This document shows, piece after piece, positions 1 through 6,839 of a DNA stretch of 64,000 nt. The position numbers and the translations under genes were made by a program. The DNA is from Nitrospira sp. Its GTDB lineage: Bacteria; Nitrospirota; Nitrospiria; Nitrospirales; Nitrospiraceae. The notes beneath the pieces were generated by a model that did not search any database, was not told where the DNA came from, and saw only the letters and a list, made by a program, of their open reading frames with translations. The stretch is taken from NCBI GenBank assembly GCA_022226935.1, contig CP092081.1, positions 2,185,351-2,249,350 of the forward strand. The letters are read 5' to 3'. Position 1 is the first letter of the stretch. Each line of letters starts with the position of its first letter.

Positions 1-142
1 TGAAACCCAGATCCACGGGAAGCGGTTCGACATGTACAACGATACCGTGTTGGGCTTCAACAAGTCGGGCAAGGAAGTGGCGCGGATTCAGGTCGAAGAG
101 CCGATCTACATTCGGCCGGCCGAGCGCGTGAACTGGCTGTAG
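1..142 (+). CDS. C-terminal fragment of an unrecognised protein
   Basis: An open frame enters from the left edge and ends at TAG 140-142, giving the last 46 residues of a protein (ending ...RPAERVNWL). The fragment is polar and mixed, with no membrane segment or motif I recognise. A 12-bp hairpin follows 13 bases after the stop, consistent with this being the last gene of its unit. Function cannot be assigned from the tail alone. Confidence 0.6.
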   Translation, partial: ETQIHGKRFDMYNDTVLGFNKSGKEVARIQVEEPIYIRPAERVNWL

Positions 143-155
143 AGACCCCGCAAGC

Positions 156-188
156 GGTCGGGAGGAGGGCCTGGTACTCCTCCCGACC
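156..188 (+). terminator. Strong hairpin after the first gene
   Basis: Arms 156-167 and 177-188 are perfect 12-bp complements (GGTCGGGAGGAG / CTCCTCCCGACC) around a 9-base loop. The tail (CTTCGTCTG) is poor in T, so it is a terminator-like hairpin rather than a textbook intrinsic terminator. It sits just downstream of the stop at 142 and upstream of the next gene at 248. Confidence 0.55.
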
Positions 189-247
189 CTTCGTCTGCGT
201 TCTGCCTTAAGATCATCAAACAGGGTTAGAAAGCCTCGCACTGATTC

Positions 248-904
248 ATGGACATACGTGGTCGGTTTATCGGACTCCTCCTTGTCGCGACGGCCGCGCT
301 GGCCTTCTCATTTCTCGGACATGTGTGGTTATTTGAGCAATGGCGCATCCAGCAGGAGCGGCAACTCCATCGTTCGACCATTCTCACGGAAGTTTTGCGC
401 CTCCAACGACTCGTCATGGACGTGGAAACCAACTTTCGCGGGTATCTCCTCACGGAACAGCAGTCGTTTCTCGAACCGATCAATCAAGCCGAAAGCCGGC
501 TGGAAACCGGTATGGCCACCTTGACCGAGCTCACCGCCGATGTGCCCGGTTTGCAGGCCGGACGAGGAGTGTTGTTTGCTCGTCTCAAAGAATTCATTGA
601 GAGTAAAAAGGCGCTCATCGCCGTTGTCGGCACCGATAAGCAGGAGCAGGTCCGGTTTTACGTGCGAGGGGGAAGCGGCCGAGCCTTATTCTTGACCATT
701 GAAAAGGCCATCGGTGATTTCGAGATGCGCATCGAACGCGAGATCCCTTCGGCGTCCCTCACGTATGAATCATGGCTGCAACGGGCCAGATGGCAGCTGT
801 TATTTTTGGAGAGCCTTGGCGTGATGGTCTGCATCTACCTCACGAGAACTGTTGGCTTCCCGAAAAAATCCTATCGTGAACGACGCGCTCGCATTCCTCT
901 GTGA
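248..904 (+). CDS. Orphan CHASE3-type sensory membrane protein
   Basis: The 218-residue protein has a transmembrane segment at about residues 7-27, a helical extracytoplasmic region at about 35-170 with the CHASE3 hallmark (V-E-T-N-F-R-G-Y-L-L-T, an N-proximal helix), and a second hydrophobic segment at about 180-200. CHASE3 domains sense signals in the periplasm and normally sit ahead of HAMP, histidine kinase or cyclase modules. Here the chain stops about 20 residues after the second membrane segment with no output domain. It is either a stand-alone sensor that works with a partner or the surviving front end of a truncated kinase. No kinase sequence follows in another frame. Confidence 0.65.
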   Translation: MDIRGRFIGLLLVATAALAFSFLGHVWLFEQWRIQQERQLHRSTILTEVLRLQRLVMDVETNFRGYLLTEQQSFLEPINQAESRLETGMATLTELTADVPGLQAGRGVLFARLKEFIESKKALIAVVGTDKQEQVRFYVRGGSGRALFLTIEKAIGDFEMRIEREIPSASLTYESWLQRARWQLLFLESLGVMVCIYLTRTVGFPKKSYRERRARIPL

Positions 905-1119
905 ACAGTCTTCATAGTGCTCTTCGTCTTCTTTTCCCTCACATTCGTCTGGACTGACATCCTCCGTAAACGCACAGTGCGATCTGTGCGAATCCGCTCG
1001 CTTTGTGGTCTCGAATCACCAAAAATCCGCGAATTTTGTTCAGGTCCAAGTGGCACATGCCTTGCTTTAGTGACTGATATCACGGTGAGCGTGGTCAGAA
1101 CAGAGAAAGGAGTCGATCC

Positions 1120-1221
1120 ATGGTGAAGATCATTAAGAAAGTTGGAGATCGGGAGTTGGCTTGGGTGATGTTGGCCGTCGCCGCGGTCGCGCTGTGGAGC
1201 ACCTGGGGACTTGCCAGCTAA
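1120..1221 (+). CDS. 33-residue single-span membrane peptide
   Basis: ATG at 1120 is preceded by AAAGGAG at 1106-1112, a good ribosome binding site with about 7 bases of spacing. The product has a basic N-terminus (MVKIIKKVGDRE) followed by one hydrophobic helix (about residues 14-31) and ends at TAA 1219-1221. The layout is typical of small inner-membrane peptides. Function is unknown. The strong binding site and positive-inside arrangement are the evidence that it is expressed; there is no homology evidence available to me. Confidence 0.5.
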   Translation: MVKIIKKVGDRELAWVMLAVAAVALWSTWGLAS

Positions 1222-1316
1222 GTTTGCTCAAGGTTGATGCATCCCTTGCGGTTTGCATATCTTTCTATCAACAGATGCGTGTGAACGTGTTCCCGGTTCT
1301 GTCTGCCCTCCTAGAC

Positions 1317-1676
1317 TCACTCTCTCTCCTCACGGTCGATCAGTTCTTTCAATACGACCGCCTGATTGTGTTTCAAGTCTGAAGCGCCAAACAAGAGCGT
1401 GAGCGTCTGCGATCGCGCCAGCTTCGTAAGGTTTTCGATAGCCTTGCGTGGTTCCGGTTGTGCCAATTCGTCGAGGTACCGCGAGCGAAACTCATGCCAT
1501 TTCCGAGGATCATGGCCGAACCACTTGCGAAGCGCGGTACTGGGGGCCAACTCCTTTTGCCAGCCGTCAAGCCGCGCCCGCTCTTTCGTACAGCCCCTCG
1601 GCCATACACGGTCGACCAAAATTCGAATCCCATCCTGTGCGCTCGGTTCGCTGTATACCCGTTTGATTTGCACCAC
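1317..1676 (-). CDS. DUF488 family protein (YeaO-like)
   Basis: The 119-residue product has the DUF488 hallmarks: a start of the type VQIKRVYSEP, then LVDRVWPRG near residue 20, a W-F-G-H-D-P segment in the middle, and LTLLFGA..D..HNQA near the C-terminus. DUF488 proteins are small, soluble and biochemically uncharacterised. Start is GTG (two consecutive GTG codons at 1676-1671), with no strong ribosome site. It lies 27 bases downstream of the CBS protein on the same strand and is probably co-transcribed with it. Confidence 0.8.
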   Translation of the reverse strand: MVQIKRVYSEPSAQDGIRILVDRVWPRGCTKERARLDGWQKELAPSTALRKWFGHDPRKWHEFRSRYLDELAQPEPRKAIENLTKLARSQTLTLLFGASDLKHNQAVVLKELIDREERE

Positions 1677-1703
1677 GGCGATTTACTCAGATCCAGGCGC
1701 TCT

Positions 1704-2129
1704 CTAGTCCTCAATGTCTACGGGCATCCCGACGGAGGCGCGTAGGAGGTCATGGCGTGTGACCGAATAGCTGACCTTCCCGTTCTCTTCCACCGGGAGA
1801 TTCAAGAGATGTTTGTCCGCCATGATCTTAATCGCTTCTGCGATAGGAGTCGACTTGCGAACGGCGATGGGGTTCTTGGCCATCAGCTGTTCGGCTGTGA
1901 GCCTGTTAAGGTCATGTCCCTCGGCCAGGGCGTGAAGGATATCGACCTCGCTGATGAATCCCACATAGCGCCCGTCGTGATCCACGACGGGTGCGCCGGA
2001 GACATGAGCGGACAGCATTTCGATCGTGATGGCCATGCCGTCCTGTCCGGAATGAAATTGTATCGCATTCGTCCCCACAATCTGGCCGACGGTTGTAAAG
2101 CCTTCTGCTGGAATACCTACGATAGACAT
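1704..2129 (-). CDS. Tandem CBS-domain protein
   Basis: The 141-residue protein is made of two CBS motifs, one ending PVVDHDGRYVGFISEVDIL and a second containing IMADKHLLNLPV and SVTRHDLL. CBS pairs (Bateman modules) bind adenosine nucleotides and regulate partner proteins; alone, as here, they are usually energy or stress sensors. I chose ATG 2129 because AAGGAGT precedes it with normal spacing; a longer frame to 2264 has no such site and reads through low-quality N-terminal sequence. Followed 27 bases later by the DUF488 gene. Confidence 0.85.
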   Translation of the reverse strand: MSIVGIPAEGFTTVGQIVGTNAIQFHSGQDGMAITIEMLSAHVSGAPVVDHDGRYVGFISEVDILHALAEGHDLNRLTAEQLMAKNPIAVRKSTPIAEAIKIMADKHLLNLPVEENGKVSYSVTRHDLLRASVGMPVDIED

Positions 2130-2258
2130 AACGACTCCTTTCGCTGTTGCGATCCTTCTTCTCTTTTTTTGAGCAAACACAGTGCCAGTCGGGATGATCA
2201 GTGAACTCCTGAATTCAGCTGCAAGTGATTCGAAAAAAATGGTCCGATCCGAGCGATT

Positions 2259-2280
2259 TCGCACGAGATGTACCGTGCGA
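2259..2280. repeat. Inverted repeat in a 319-bp intergenic region
   Basis: The gap 2130-2448 between divergent genes holds no gene I can support. Within it lies a perfect 7-bp inverted repeat (TCGCACG at 2259-2265, CGTGCGA at 2274-2280) separated by 8 bases, the size expected for an operator bound by a dimeric regulator. It could serve either the CBS gene (minus strand) or the small-gene run starting at 2449. Purely a sequence observation. Confidence 0.3.
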
Positions 2281-2448
2281 TATACTTCACTTCCATCGCG
2301 AGACTACGTGATACCCATTCCGTAGCATCGCGCAGAGCTGAAATTCTCTTGGCCCCATTTCTGCAGTCGATAGGACCATATATTGCAAAGCTACTGTCGG
2401 ACAAAATTCAACAGCGCACAATCCAACGTAGTGCGTAGGGGAGGCGCG

Positions 2449-2718
2449 ATGATCCGTCAAGCTGGTTCCCCGGGTGATGAGGCGATCGACAATCAAATTC
2501 TGGTGCTGCTGCACCGCCATCGCCGACTGACTTTTCTCACCCTGGCAGATGCGCTGCCCTTGTATACCTGGCAATCCCTGTTTGCGGCGTTGAACCGGTT
2601 GAGGACACAAGAGCAGGTCGAACTGTTGCCCCTCGCGGCGGATTACGAAGTGATATGGCGGCGTGGTCGAGAGAGCGGACCCCTGTTGTCGAAAGGGGGC
2701 CATCTGCAGGTGCGATGA
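2449..2718 (+). CDS. Small winged-helix-like protein, paralogue 1
   Basis: ATG 2449 follows GGGGAGG. The 89-residue product has a helix-rich core with the pattern ILVLLHRHRRLTF..LADALP...WQSLFAALNRL....QVELLP....YEV, which fits a winged helix: three helices followed by a beta hairpin. A second protein at 6222-6497 shows the same pattern, so I treat them as paralogues. Likely DNA-binding or protein-binding, but no target can be named. Its stop overlaps the start of the lipoprotein at 2715 (ATGATGA), implying translational coupling. Confidence 0.65.
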   Translation: MIRQAGSPGDEAIDNQILVLLHRHRRLTFLTLADALPLYTWQSLFAALNRLRTQEQVELLPLAADYEVIWRRGRESGPLLSKGGHLQVR

Positions 2719-3080
2719 TGCGCGTGTCGTGCTCTGTTGTTCTCCGATGTCTTGCGCTGGCGGCGGCCTGCCAGTTGTCTGGTTGCGGGAACACCGACAT
2801 GGTGTTCGATTTGAAGACCGACGATCCGAGGCAGGATCAGGGGAAAATAGCTGAGTTTTATGCGCATGAAGCCACGAGGCTGAGGCAGATGGCGCAGGAT
2901 TACGATCATCGTGTGGCGGTGTACGAACGCTTGTTTGGGCCTCACTCGGATTGGGTCGAAGGCACGCGTCTCCTGGCCCAATCGTATGAAGCTGCGGCAC
3001 AGGAACAAGAACGGATCGCCGCTCGCCATCAGCGCCTGCAGGACCGGCGTTCCCACGCTGCTGGCCCGGAATCCCGCTGA
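2715..3080 (+). CDS. Small lipoprotein with a helical, charged domain
   Basis: The 121-residue protein begins with a lipoprotein signal peptide ending LSGC (Cys24; LAAAC at Cys19 is an alternative). The mature part is polar and helical, with the pattern HEATRLRQMAQ....LLAQSYEAAAQEQ. The same layout recurs in the lipoprotein at 5151-5480, suggesting a family. ATG codons at 2715 and 2718 are both possible; both overlap the stop of the upstream winged-helix gene. Probably anchored in the inner or outer membrane facing the periplasm. No enzymatic motif is visible. Confidence 0.7.
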   Translation: MMRVSCSVVLRCLALAAACQLSGCGNTDMVFDLKTDDPRQDQGKIAEFYAHEATRLRQMAQDYDHRVAVYERLFGPHSDWVEGTRLLAQSYEAAAQEQERIAARHQRLQDRRSHAAGPESR

Positions 3081-3108
3081 ATGACAGCAACGCAGGAAGG
3101 GGGAGACC

Positions 3109-4014
3109 ATGTGGCGATATACGGCGATCGGATTGATCATTGCGGGACTGTGCGGCCTCGCGGGCTGTGGAAACACAGTCAGTCCTGGACAGCGCGGTCT
3201 CCGCTGGTACCCGTTAACGGAGGGACTGACCACCGAGACCTTGAAGTCGGGGTTCTATTGGAGAGCTCCCTGGAATGATGTCTATGTCTATGACGTGCGA
3301 CTGCAAAGCTACACGGAGCTGGTTGACGCGTTGAGCTCCGACGATCTGTTGGTCAAGTTGAAGGCCGCTATCATCATGCGCCCGATCGCCGAAGAAGTGT
3401 ATTTCCTCGCGCAGGAAATCGGGCCGGACTTTTATCCGAGGGTCGTCCGACCGGAGTTGCTCGCGGCGGTGCGCAGCGTCGTGTCGAATTATCCGATGGT
3501 GGCAGTTCCGGAAATGAGCGCGGAAATCGCCAGCAAGGTTCAAGCGGTCGTGGTGGAGAAACTCAAGGGCCGCCACCTCGAGGTCCATAGCGTCGCGCTG
3601 GCCGATATTGAATTGGCCAAGATCGTGCTAGAGGCGGTGGAGCGCAAACAAGCGAAGGAGCAGGAAAAGGAGCAAAAGGAGTTCGAGCTCGTCATTGCAG
3701 AGAAGGAAGCGGAGATTGCCAGACGGCGCGCGCGCGGCGAGGGTGACGCCATTCGAATCAGATCGGAGGGCGAGGCTGAAGGGTTGAAGATTCGAGCCCT
3801 TGGCCAGGCGAATGCGCAGGAAACGATTACGAAAACCCTGACCCCCGAGTATCTGCAGTACAAGCTCTACGACAGTCCCAACGCAAAAATGGTGTTGCTG
3901 CCGGATCAGTTGCGCGTGCCGATTCTGATCAATCCCGACCAAGATCGCGGGACGAAGCCGACTCCCGACAGCCTCATGCGCACGGAGCAGGACCTGATGG
4001 GGCGGGGGCGCTAG
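3109..4014 (+). CDS. SPFH/band 7 (prohibitin-like) lipoprotein
   Basis: The 301-residue protein resembles prohibitins: a band 7/SPFH domain (about residues 25-190), then a long charged coiled coil (about 185-240, rich in EKEQKE and RRRARGEGDAIRIRSEGEAEG), then a C-terminal cap region. Prohibitins form membrane rings that scaffold proteases. What is unusual is the N-terminus: instead of a plain signal anchor it ends in LAGC with Cys20 in a good lipobox. That predicts a lipid-anchored protein on the periplasmic side. AAGGGGGAG precedes ATG 3109. It is 28 bases after the preceding lipoprotein gene. Confidence 0.85.
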   Translation: MWRYTAIGLIIAGLCGLAGCGNTVSPGQRGLRWYPLTEGLTTETLKSGFYWRAPWNDVYVYDVRLQSYTELVDALSSDDLLVKLKAAIIMRPIAEEVYFLAQEIGPDFYPRVVRPELLAAVRSVVSNYPMVAVPEMSAEIASKVQAVVVEKLKGRHLEVHSVALADIELAKIVLEAVERKQAKEQEKEQKEFELVIAEKEAEIARRRARGEGDAIRIRSEGEAEGLKIRALGQANAQETITKTLTPEYLQYKLYDSPNAKMVLLPDQLRVPILINPDQDRGTKPTPDSLMRTEQDLMGRGR

Positions 4015-4052
4015 ATCGCTTTGGGACGGTGAGCAATCGAAGGAGGCCACGG

Positions 4053-4286
4053 ATGGCATGCAGCCGATGTCAGGGCTTGATGGTGGACGAGACGCTGTTC
4101 AATCCGAGTGAAGGCGTGAGCCACACCTGGGTGCCGGTCGTTCGCTGTCTCAATTGCGGCAATCTGGAAGATGCGTTGATCCGACTGGCCCGAGGCCTCT
4201 CCGGGCGTCTGGGGAGCCGCACCAGGCCCGGGCCGCAGCGGAGAGGGGTGTGGAGTGAAGAGATCCGTGGACGGTCAAGGGAATGA
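4053..4286 (+). CDS. Small zinc-ribbon protein
   Basis: ATG 4053 has AGGAGG at 4041-4046, 6 bases away, so I prefer it to the in-frame ATG at 4029. The 77-residue product carries CSRC at residues 3-6 and CLNC at 32-35, a classic four-cysteine zinc ribbon, followed by a basic arginine-rich tail (about residues 40-77). It could bind nucleic acid or act as an adaptor. The stop overlaps an ATG at 4283, but the downstream gene more likely starts at 4361. Confidence 0.65.
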   Translation: MACSRCQGLMVDETLFNPSEGVSHTWVPVVRCLNCGNLEDALIRLARGLSGRLGSRTRPGPQRRGVWSEEIRGRSRE

Positions 4287-4360
4287 ATCGGCTGTCCGTG
4301 AAGGGTGCAACACATTGTGGGATGCGGCTGTTGGGGATGCACCAGGAGGAGGGAGGCGCT

Positions 4361-4774
4361 ATGGAGGGCTATGGGAAGCGCGTGTTGATCGCCGATGATG
4401 AAGAGAGTGTGCGACGGTTGGTTGCGGTGGTGCTGGAGCAAGCGGGGTATATCGTCCATGCGGCAGTCGACGGCGTCGAAGCATTGGGCGAGATGAAGAA
4501 GCGGCGTTTCGATGCGGTCATTTCTGATTTCCACATGCCTCGGTTGGATGGGGAACAATTCCTCCTGCTCTGTCGCCTCATGTGGCCCGACATTCCGGTC
4601 GTCTTACTCTCCGCTGAGTTGCATGAACTCCCCGCGTCCCTGAAACAACAGGGCGCGCGCATCCTGGTCTCGAAACCGTTTTCACCGCAAATGTTGTTGC
4701 AGGCCCTACATGAGTCGGTCTCATTGCCTGACAGCGTCCAGGCATCGGAACGGATCATTTCCAAGGCGTCATAA
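4361..4774 (+). CDS. Single-domain response regulator receiver protein
   Basis: This 137-residue protein is one CheY-like receiver domain and nothing else: acidic pair Asp12-Asp13, phospho-acceptor Asp56 (ISDFHMP), Ser84 (LLSAE) and Lys105 (VSKPF) are all present. A short Ser/Glu-rich tail follows. I chose ATG 4361 because AGGAGGAGGGAGG lies just upstream; an alternative ATG at 4283 overlaps the zinc-ribbon stop but has a poorly placed ribosome site. No kinase is adjacent, so its phosphate donor is unknown; it probably acts by protein contact rather than DNA binding. Confidence 0.85.
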   Translation: MEGYGKRVLIADDEESVRRLVAVVLEQAGYIVHAAVDGVEALGEMKKRRFDAVISDFHMPRLDGEQFLLLCRLMWPDIPVVLLSAELHELPASLKQQGARILVSKPFSPQMLLQALHESVSLPDSVQASERIISKAS

Positions 4775-5150
4775 ATCTCAGCTTCATGGGTTCGAAGACG
4801 GCAAACTGCTCCGGCGCGTAGGGTGACCTCTGCGCGCCCGGTGTATCTCGACGCGTGAATCCCTCTCGATCGTCAGTTCGGCCGAATCCGACCTTCAGTG
4901 CCCCCATGAACCGGCGCAAAGGGCAATGGTCTATCCCCACATCAGACGGCGCGTTTCCGCACGGGCCGAGCGGTGCGGAATCTGCGGCACCGGTGGTTGT
5001 TCTCCGTGATGCTCGCCTCCTTCCATGCTGATCTGAGAGCGAGGCCCGCTGTTTGTCTGCCCCTCTCTTGTCCTCCGCCGGCAGGATCATATCTTGCTTC
5101 GGTCAATGGTGCCATGACGTGATGGACTGACGGTACAGAGGAGGCTCATC
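4775..5150. other. 376-bp intergenic region, no gene seen
   Basis: No frame here has a credible ribosome binding site or recognisable protein. The minus-strand open frame spanning 4755-5090 overlaps the receiver gene and encodes low-quality Arg/Gly/Pro-rich sequence. No clear promoter or terminator was found. The stretch may carry the leader of the lipoprotein gene at 5151. Confidence 0.4.
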
Positions 5151-5480
5151 ATGAACGCTCTGCTGTCACAAGCATGTATCCTTCTTGCCGTGAGTGCACT
5201 CGCCGGATGTGCAGTCATGTCGGCCCGGGAGCCGTCTGCCGCCTTGTCCGATGTTTCGGCGCCAGAGGCCGCGCGAGGCCCATCCGAAAGCCGGCTTCAA
5301 TGGCATGAAGACGCGCAGGAGTTGCGGACATTCGCCGATCGCCATGAGGTGGAGGCCGAAATGTTGTTACAGCACTCACTGCCGACGGATGCGCGGCTGA
5401 TCCAGCAGCGGCGGGCGCTCGCCCAGCAGTTGCGGGTTGCGGCGGATCAGATCGAGCAACGGGCTCAAGAGATGCCATAA
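5151..5480 (+). CDS. Small lipoprotein, relative of the one at 2715
   Basis: GAGGAGG precedes ATG 5151. The signal peptide ends LAGC with Cys20. The 89-residue mature part is Gln/Arg/Ala-rich and helical, with HEDAQELRTFADRHEVEA and RALAQQLRVAADQIEQ segments that line up with the lipoprotein at 2715-3080 (H-E-x-A-x-x-L-R spacing, LAQ..A... near the end). Likely periplasmic and membrane-anchored. It is followed 40 bases later by a beta-barrel gene, so the two may act at the outer membrane together. Confidence 0.7.
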   Translation: MNALLSQACILLAVSALAGCAVMSAREPSAALSDVSAPEAARGPSESRLQWHEDAQELRTFADRHEVEAEMLLQHSLPTDARLIQQRRALAQQLRVAADQIEQRAQEMP

Positions 5481-5520
5481 GGCTGACTGGCGTCTGATTA
5501 GACGACAGGGAGGATCTTCC

Positions 5521-6189
5521 ATGCGTGCCCGCTTGGTGCTGATGGGAGGAGCGGTCCTGGCGTTCGAGCTGATCGCCGGAAGCATGGAGAGGGCTCGCAC
5601 AGAGGTTTATATCGCAGGGGAAGCCGGCGTGACGTTCCCGTTAGACCTCCGCCATGTGCGAGGGACAGGAGCCAATCACGGGGTTTCGTTTGGAAATTTG
5701 GATTTGGCGAATGCGGAGATGTTCGGAGGAAAAGTTGGATATTGTTTCGAAGACAAAGGCTGGGCGTGAGTCGGCGTGGAGGTCGAGGGGTTCGTCACCC
5801 GTTCACGCGTGATCCATCAGATCTGGTCCGGCATTCCTGCTCAGTCTGTGATCGCAGGCGCCGGCGAACAAGTCCGGATCGTGACGACCGCGCTCAATGT
5901 TGTCGCTCGATATCCTCGTGGCCGCCTGCAACCCTATGCGAGAATCGGCTTGGCGGCGGTAAACGCCACGGTGTCAGGTCCGAGTTTGTCCGTCTCCGAT
6001 TCCTCACCAGGGCTCAATCTTCTTGCCGGGGTCAAGCTCTTGCTGACCGAACGGGCCGCCGTGTTTTGTGAGGGGCGATATACCTATGCATCATTTCAAT
6101 TCGAAGATGCCGGCTTGGCGGGCACCGGTGTGAAGGGTGTGTATCAAGCGCCGGGGTTTATTGCGGGCGTGGCCTGGCATTTCAAGTAA
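5521..6189 (+). pseudogene. Outer-membrane beta-barrel gene with an in-frame TGA
   Basis: ATG 5521 (after GGAGGATCTTCC) opens a signal peptide and barrel-like strands (VYIAGEAGVTFP, AEMFGGKVGYCFEDKGWA) that run into TGA at 5767-5769. The same frame continues at once with VGVEVEGFVTRSRV and goes on to 6189, ending in the typical outer-membrane terminal strand FIAGVAWHF(K). Both halves match the small opacity/OmpA-like barrel layout, and together make about 222 residues, a normal length. So one stop codon divides an otherwise intact gene. It may be a recent inactivating change, a sequencing error, or read-through. Confidence 0.75.
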
Positions 6190-6221
6190 TTCCCAATTAG
6201 AGGTAGATGGGAGGCGACACG

Positions 6222-6497
6222 ATGAATGAGGGAAAGCCGCACAATGAAGGATATGATGTCGAAACCGCAGTGTGGACGTATATGCAACAATGCCGGATTT
6301 GTTCGATGGAGGAATTGTTCCGCCATGTGCCGGCTTTCACGGCGAACCAATTGTTCCTGACCGTGGATCGGCTGAGCCGGGAAGGCAAGGTGGTCCTCCG
6401 ATACAGGAATCGCGCTGAATATGTTATGGTGCGAACTGGTATTGCCGATGAATGGCCTTACGAAATGTCGAGCGCACCGTTTGGAGACAGGCAATGA
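6222..6497 (+). CDS. Small winged-helix-like protein, paralogue 2
   Basis: ATG 6222 follows GGGAGG at 6209-6214. The 91-residue product has the same arrangement as the protein at 2449: VWTYMQQCRICSMEELFRHVP....QLFLTVDRLSREGKVVLRYRNRAEYVMV, i.e. helices followed by a beta wing. Both are in runs with a small lipoprotein. Likely a small DNA- or protein-binding module; target unknown. Its stop TGA (6495-6497) overlaps the ATG of the next gene at 6494. Confidence 0.65.
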   Translation: MNEGKPHNEGYDVETAVWTYMQQCRICSMEELFRHVPAFTANQLFLTVDRLSREGKVVLRYRNRAEYVMVRTGIADEWPYEMSSAPFGDRQ

Positions 6498-6754
6498 GGG
6501 AACAAGGCATGAAAAAGAAGACGGCGCCGAAAAAGGCGGCCACACGCGCGCCGAAGCAGGCCGCACAACCATCTGTCCCGGAGAAGGGAGCGGGACCTGT
6601 GCAGGATATTCAAGTGCGGATTGCCGCCAGGGCGCATGAGCTGTACGAGCAACGGGGTTGTCTGGACGGCTATCACCTGCGCGATTGGCTGGAGGCGGAA
6701 CGGGAAATTCTGGGTCATCCGGTCGAGATGGACAAATCTTCCGAACGCATTTGA
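6494..6754 (+). CDS. DUF2934 domain protein
   Basis: The 86-residue product has a basic Lys/Ala-rich N-terminus (residues 6-30) and a C-terminal DUF2934 motif, IAARAHELYEQRG then YHLRDWLEAEREIL. DUF2934 is a short helical domain found in many copies in Nitrospira and other environmental bacteria, with no known function. ATG 6494 overlaps the preceding stop (ATGA); an internal ATG at 6509 is the alternative start. The lysine-rich tail could contact nucleic acid, which is inference only. Confidence 0.75.
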   Translation: MREQGMKKKTAPKKAATRAPKQAAQPSVPEKGAGPVQDIQVRIAARAHELYEQRGCLDGYHLRDWLEAEREILGHPVEMDKSSERI

Positions 6755-6839
6755 TCCTTCCTGCCGGCGACTGGTCGGCGGCCTCTCCGATGTTTAGCCG
6801 GGACGCTTGCGTGCCAGACCTGGCGGTCCTGCCTTTCGC

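Noticed and set aside
2287..3090. Minus-strand open frame of 267 codons over the small winged-helix and lipoprotein genes
   Set aside because: The plus-strand genes have ribosome sites, a lipobox and stop-start overlap; the antisense frame has none.
4755..5090. Minus-strand open frame in the 376-bp gap
   Set aside because: It overlaps the receiver-domain gene, is Arg/Gly/Pro-rich and has no ribosome site.
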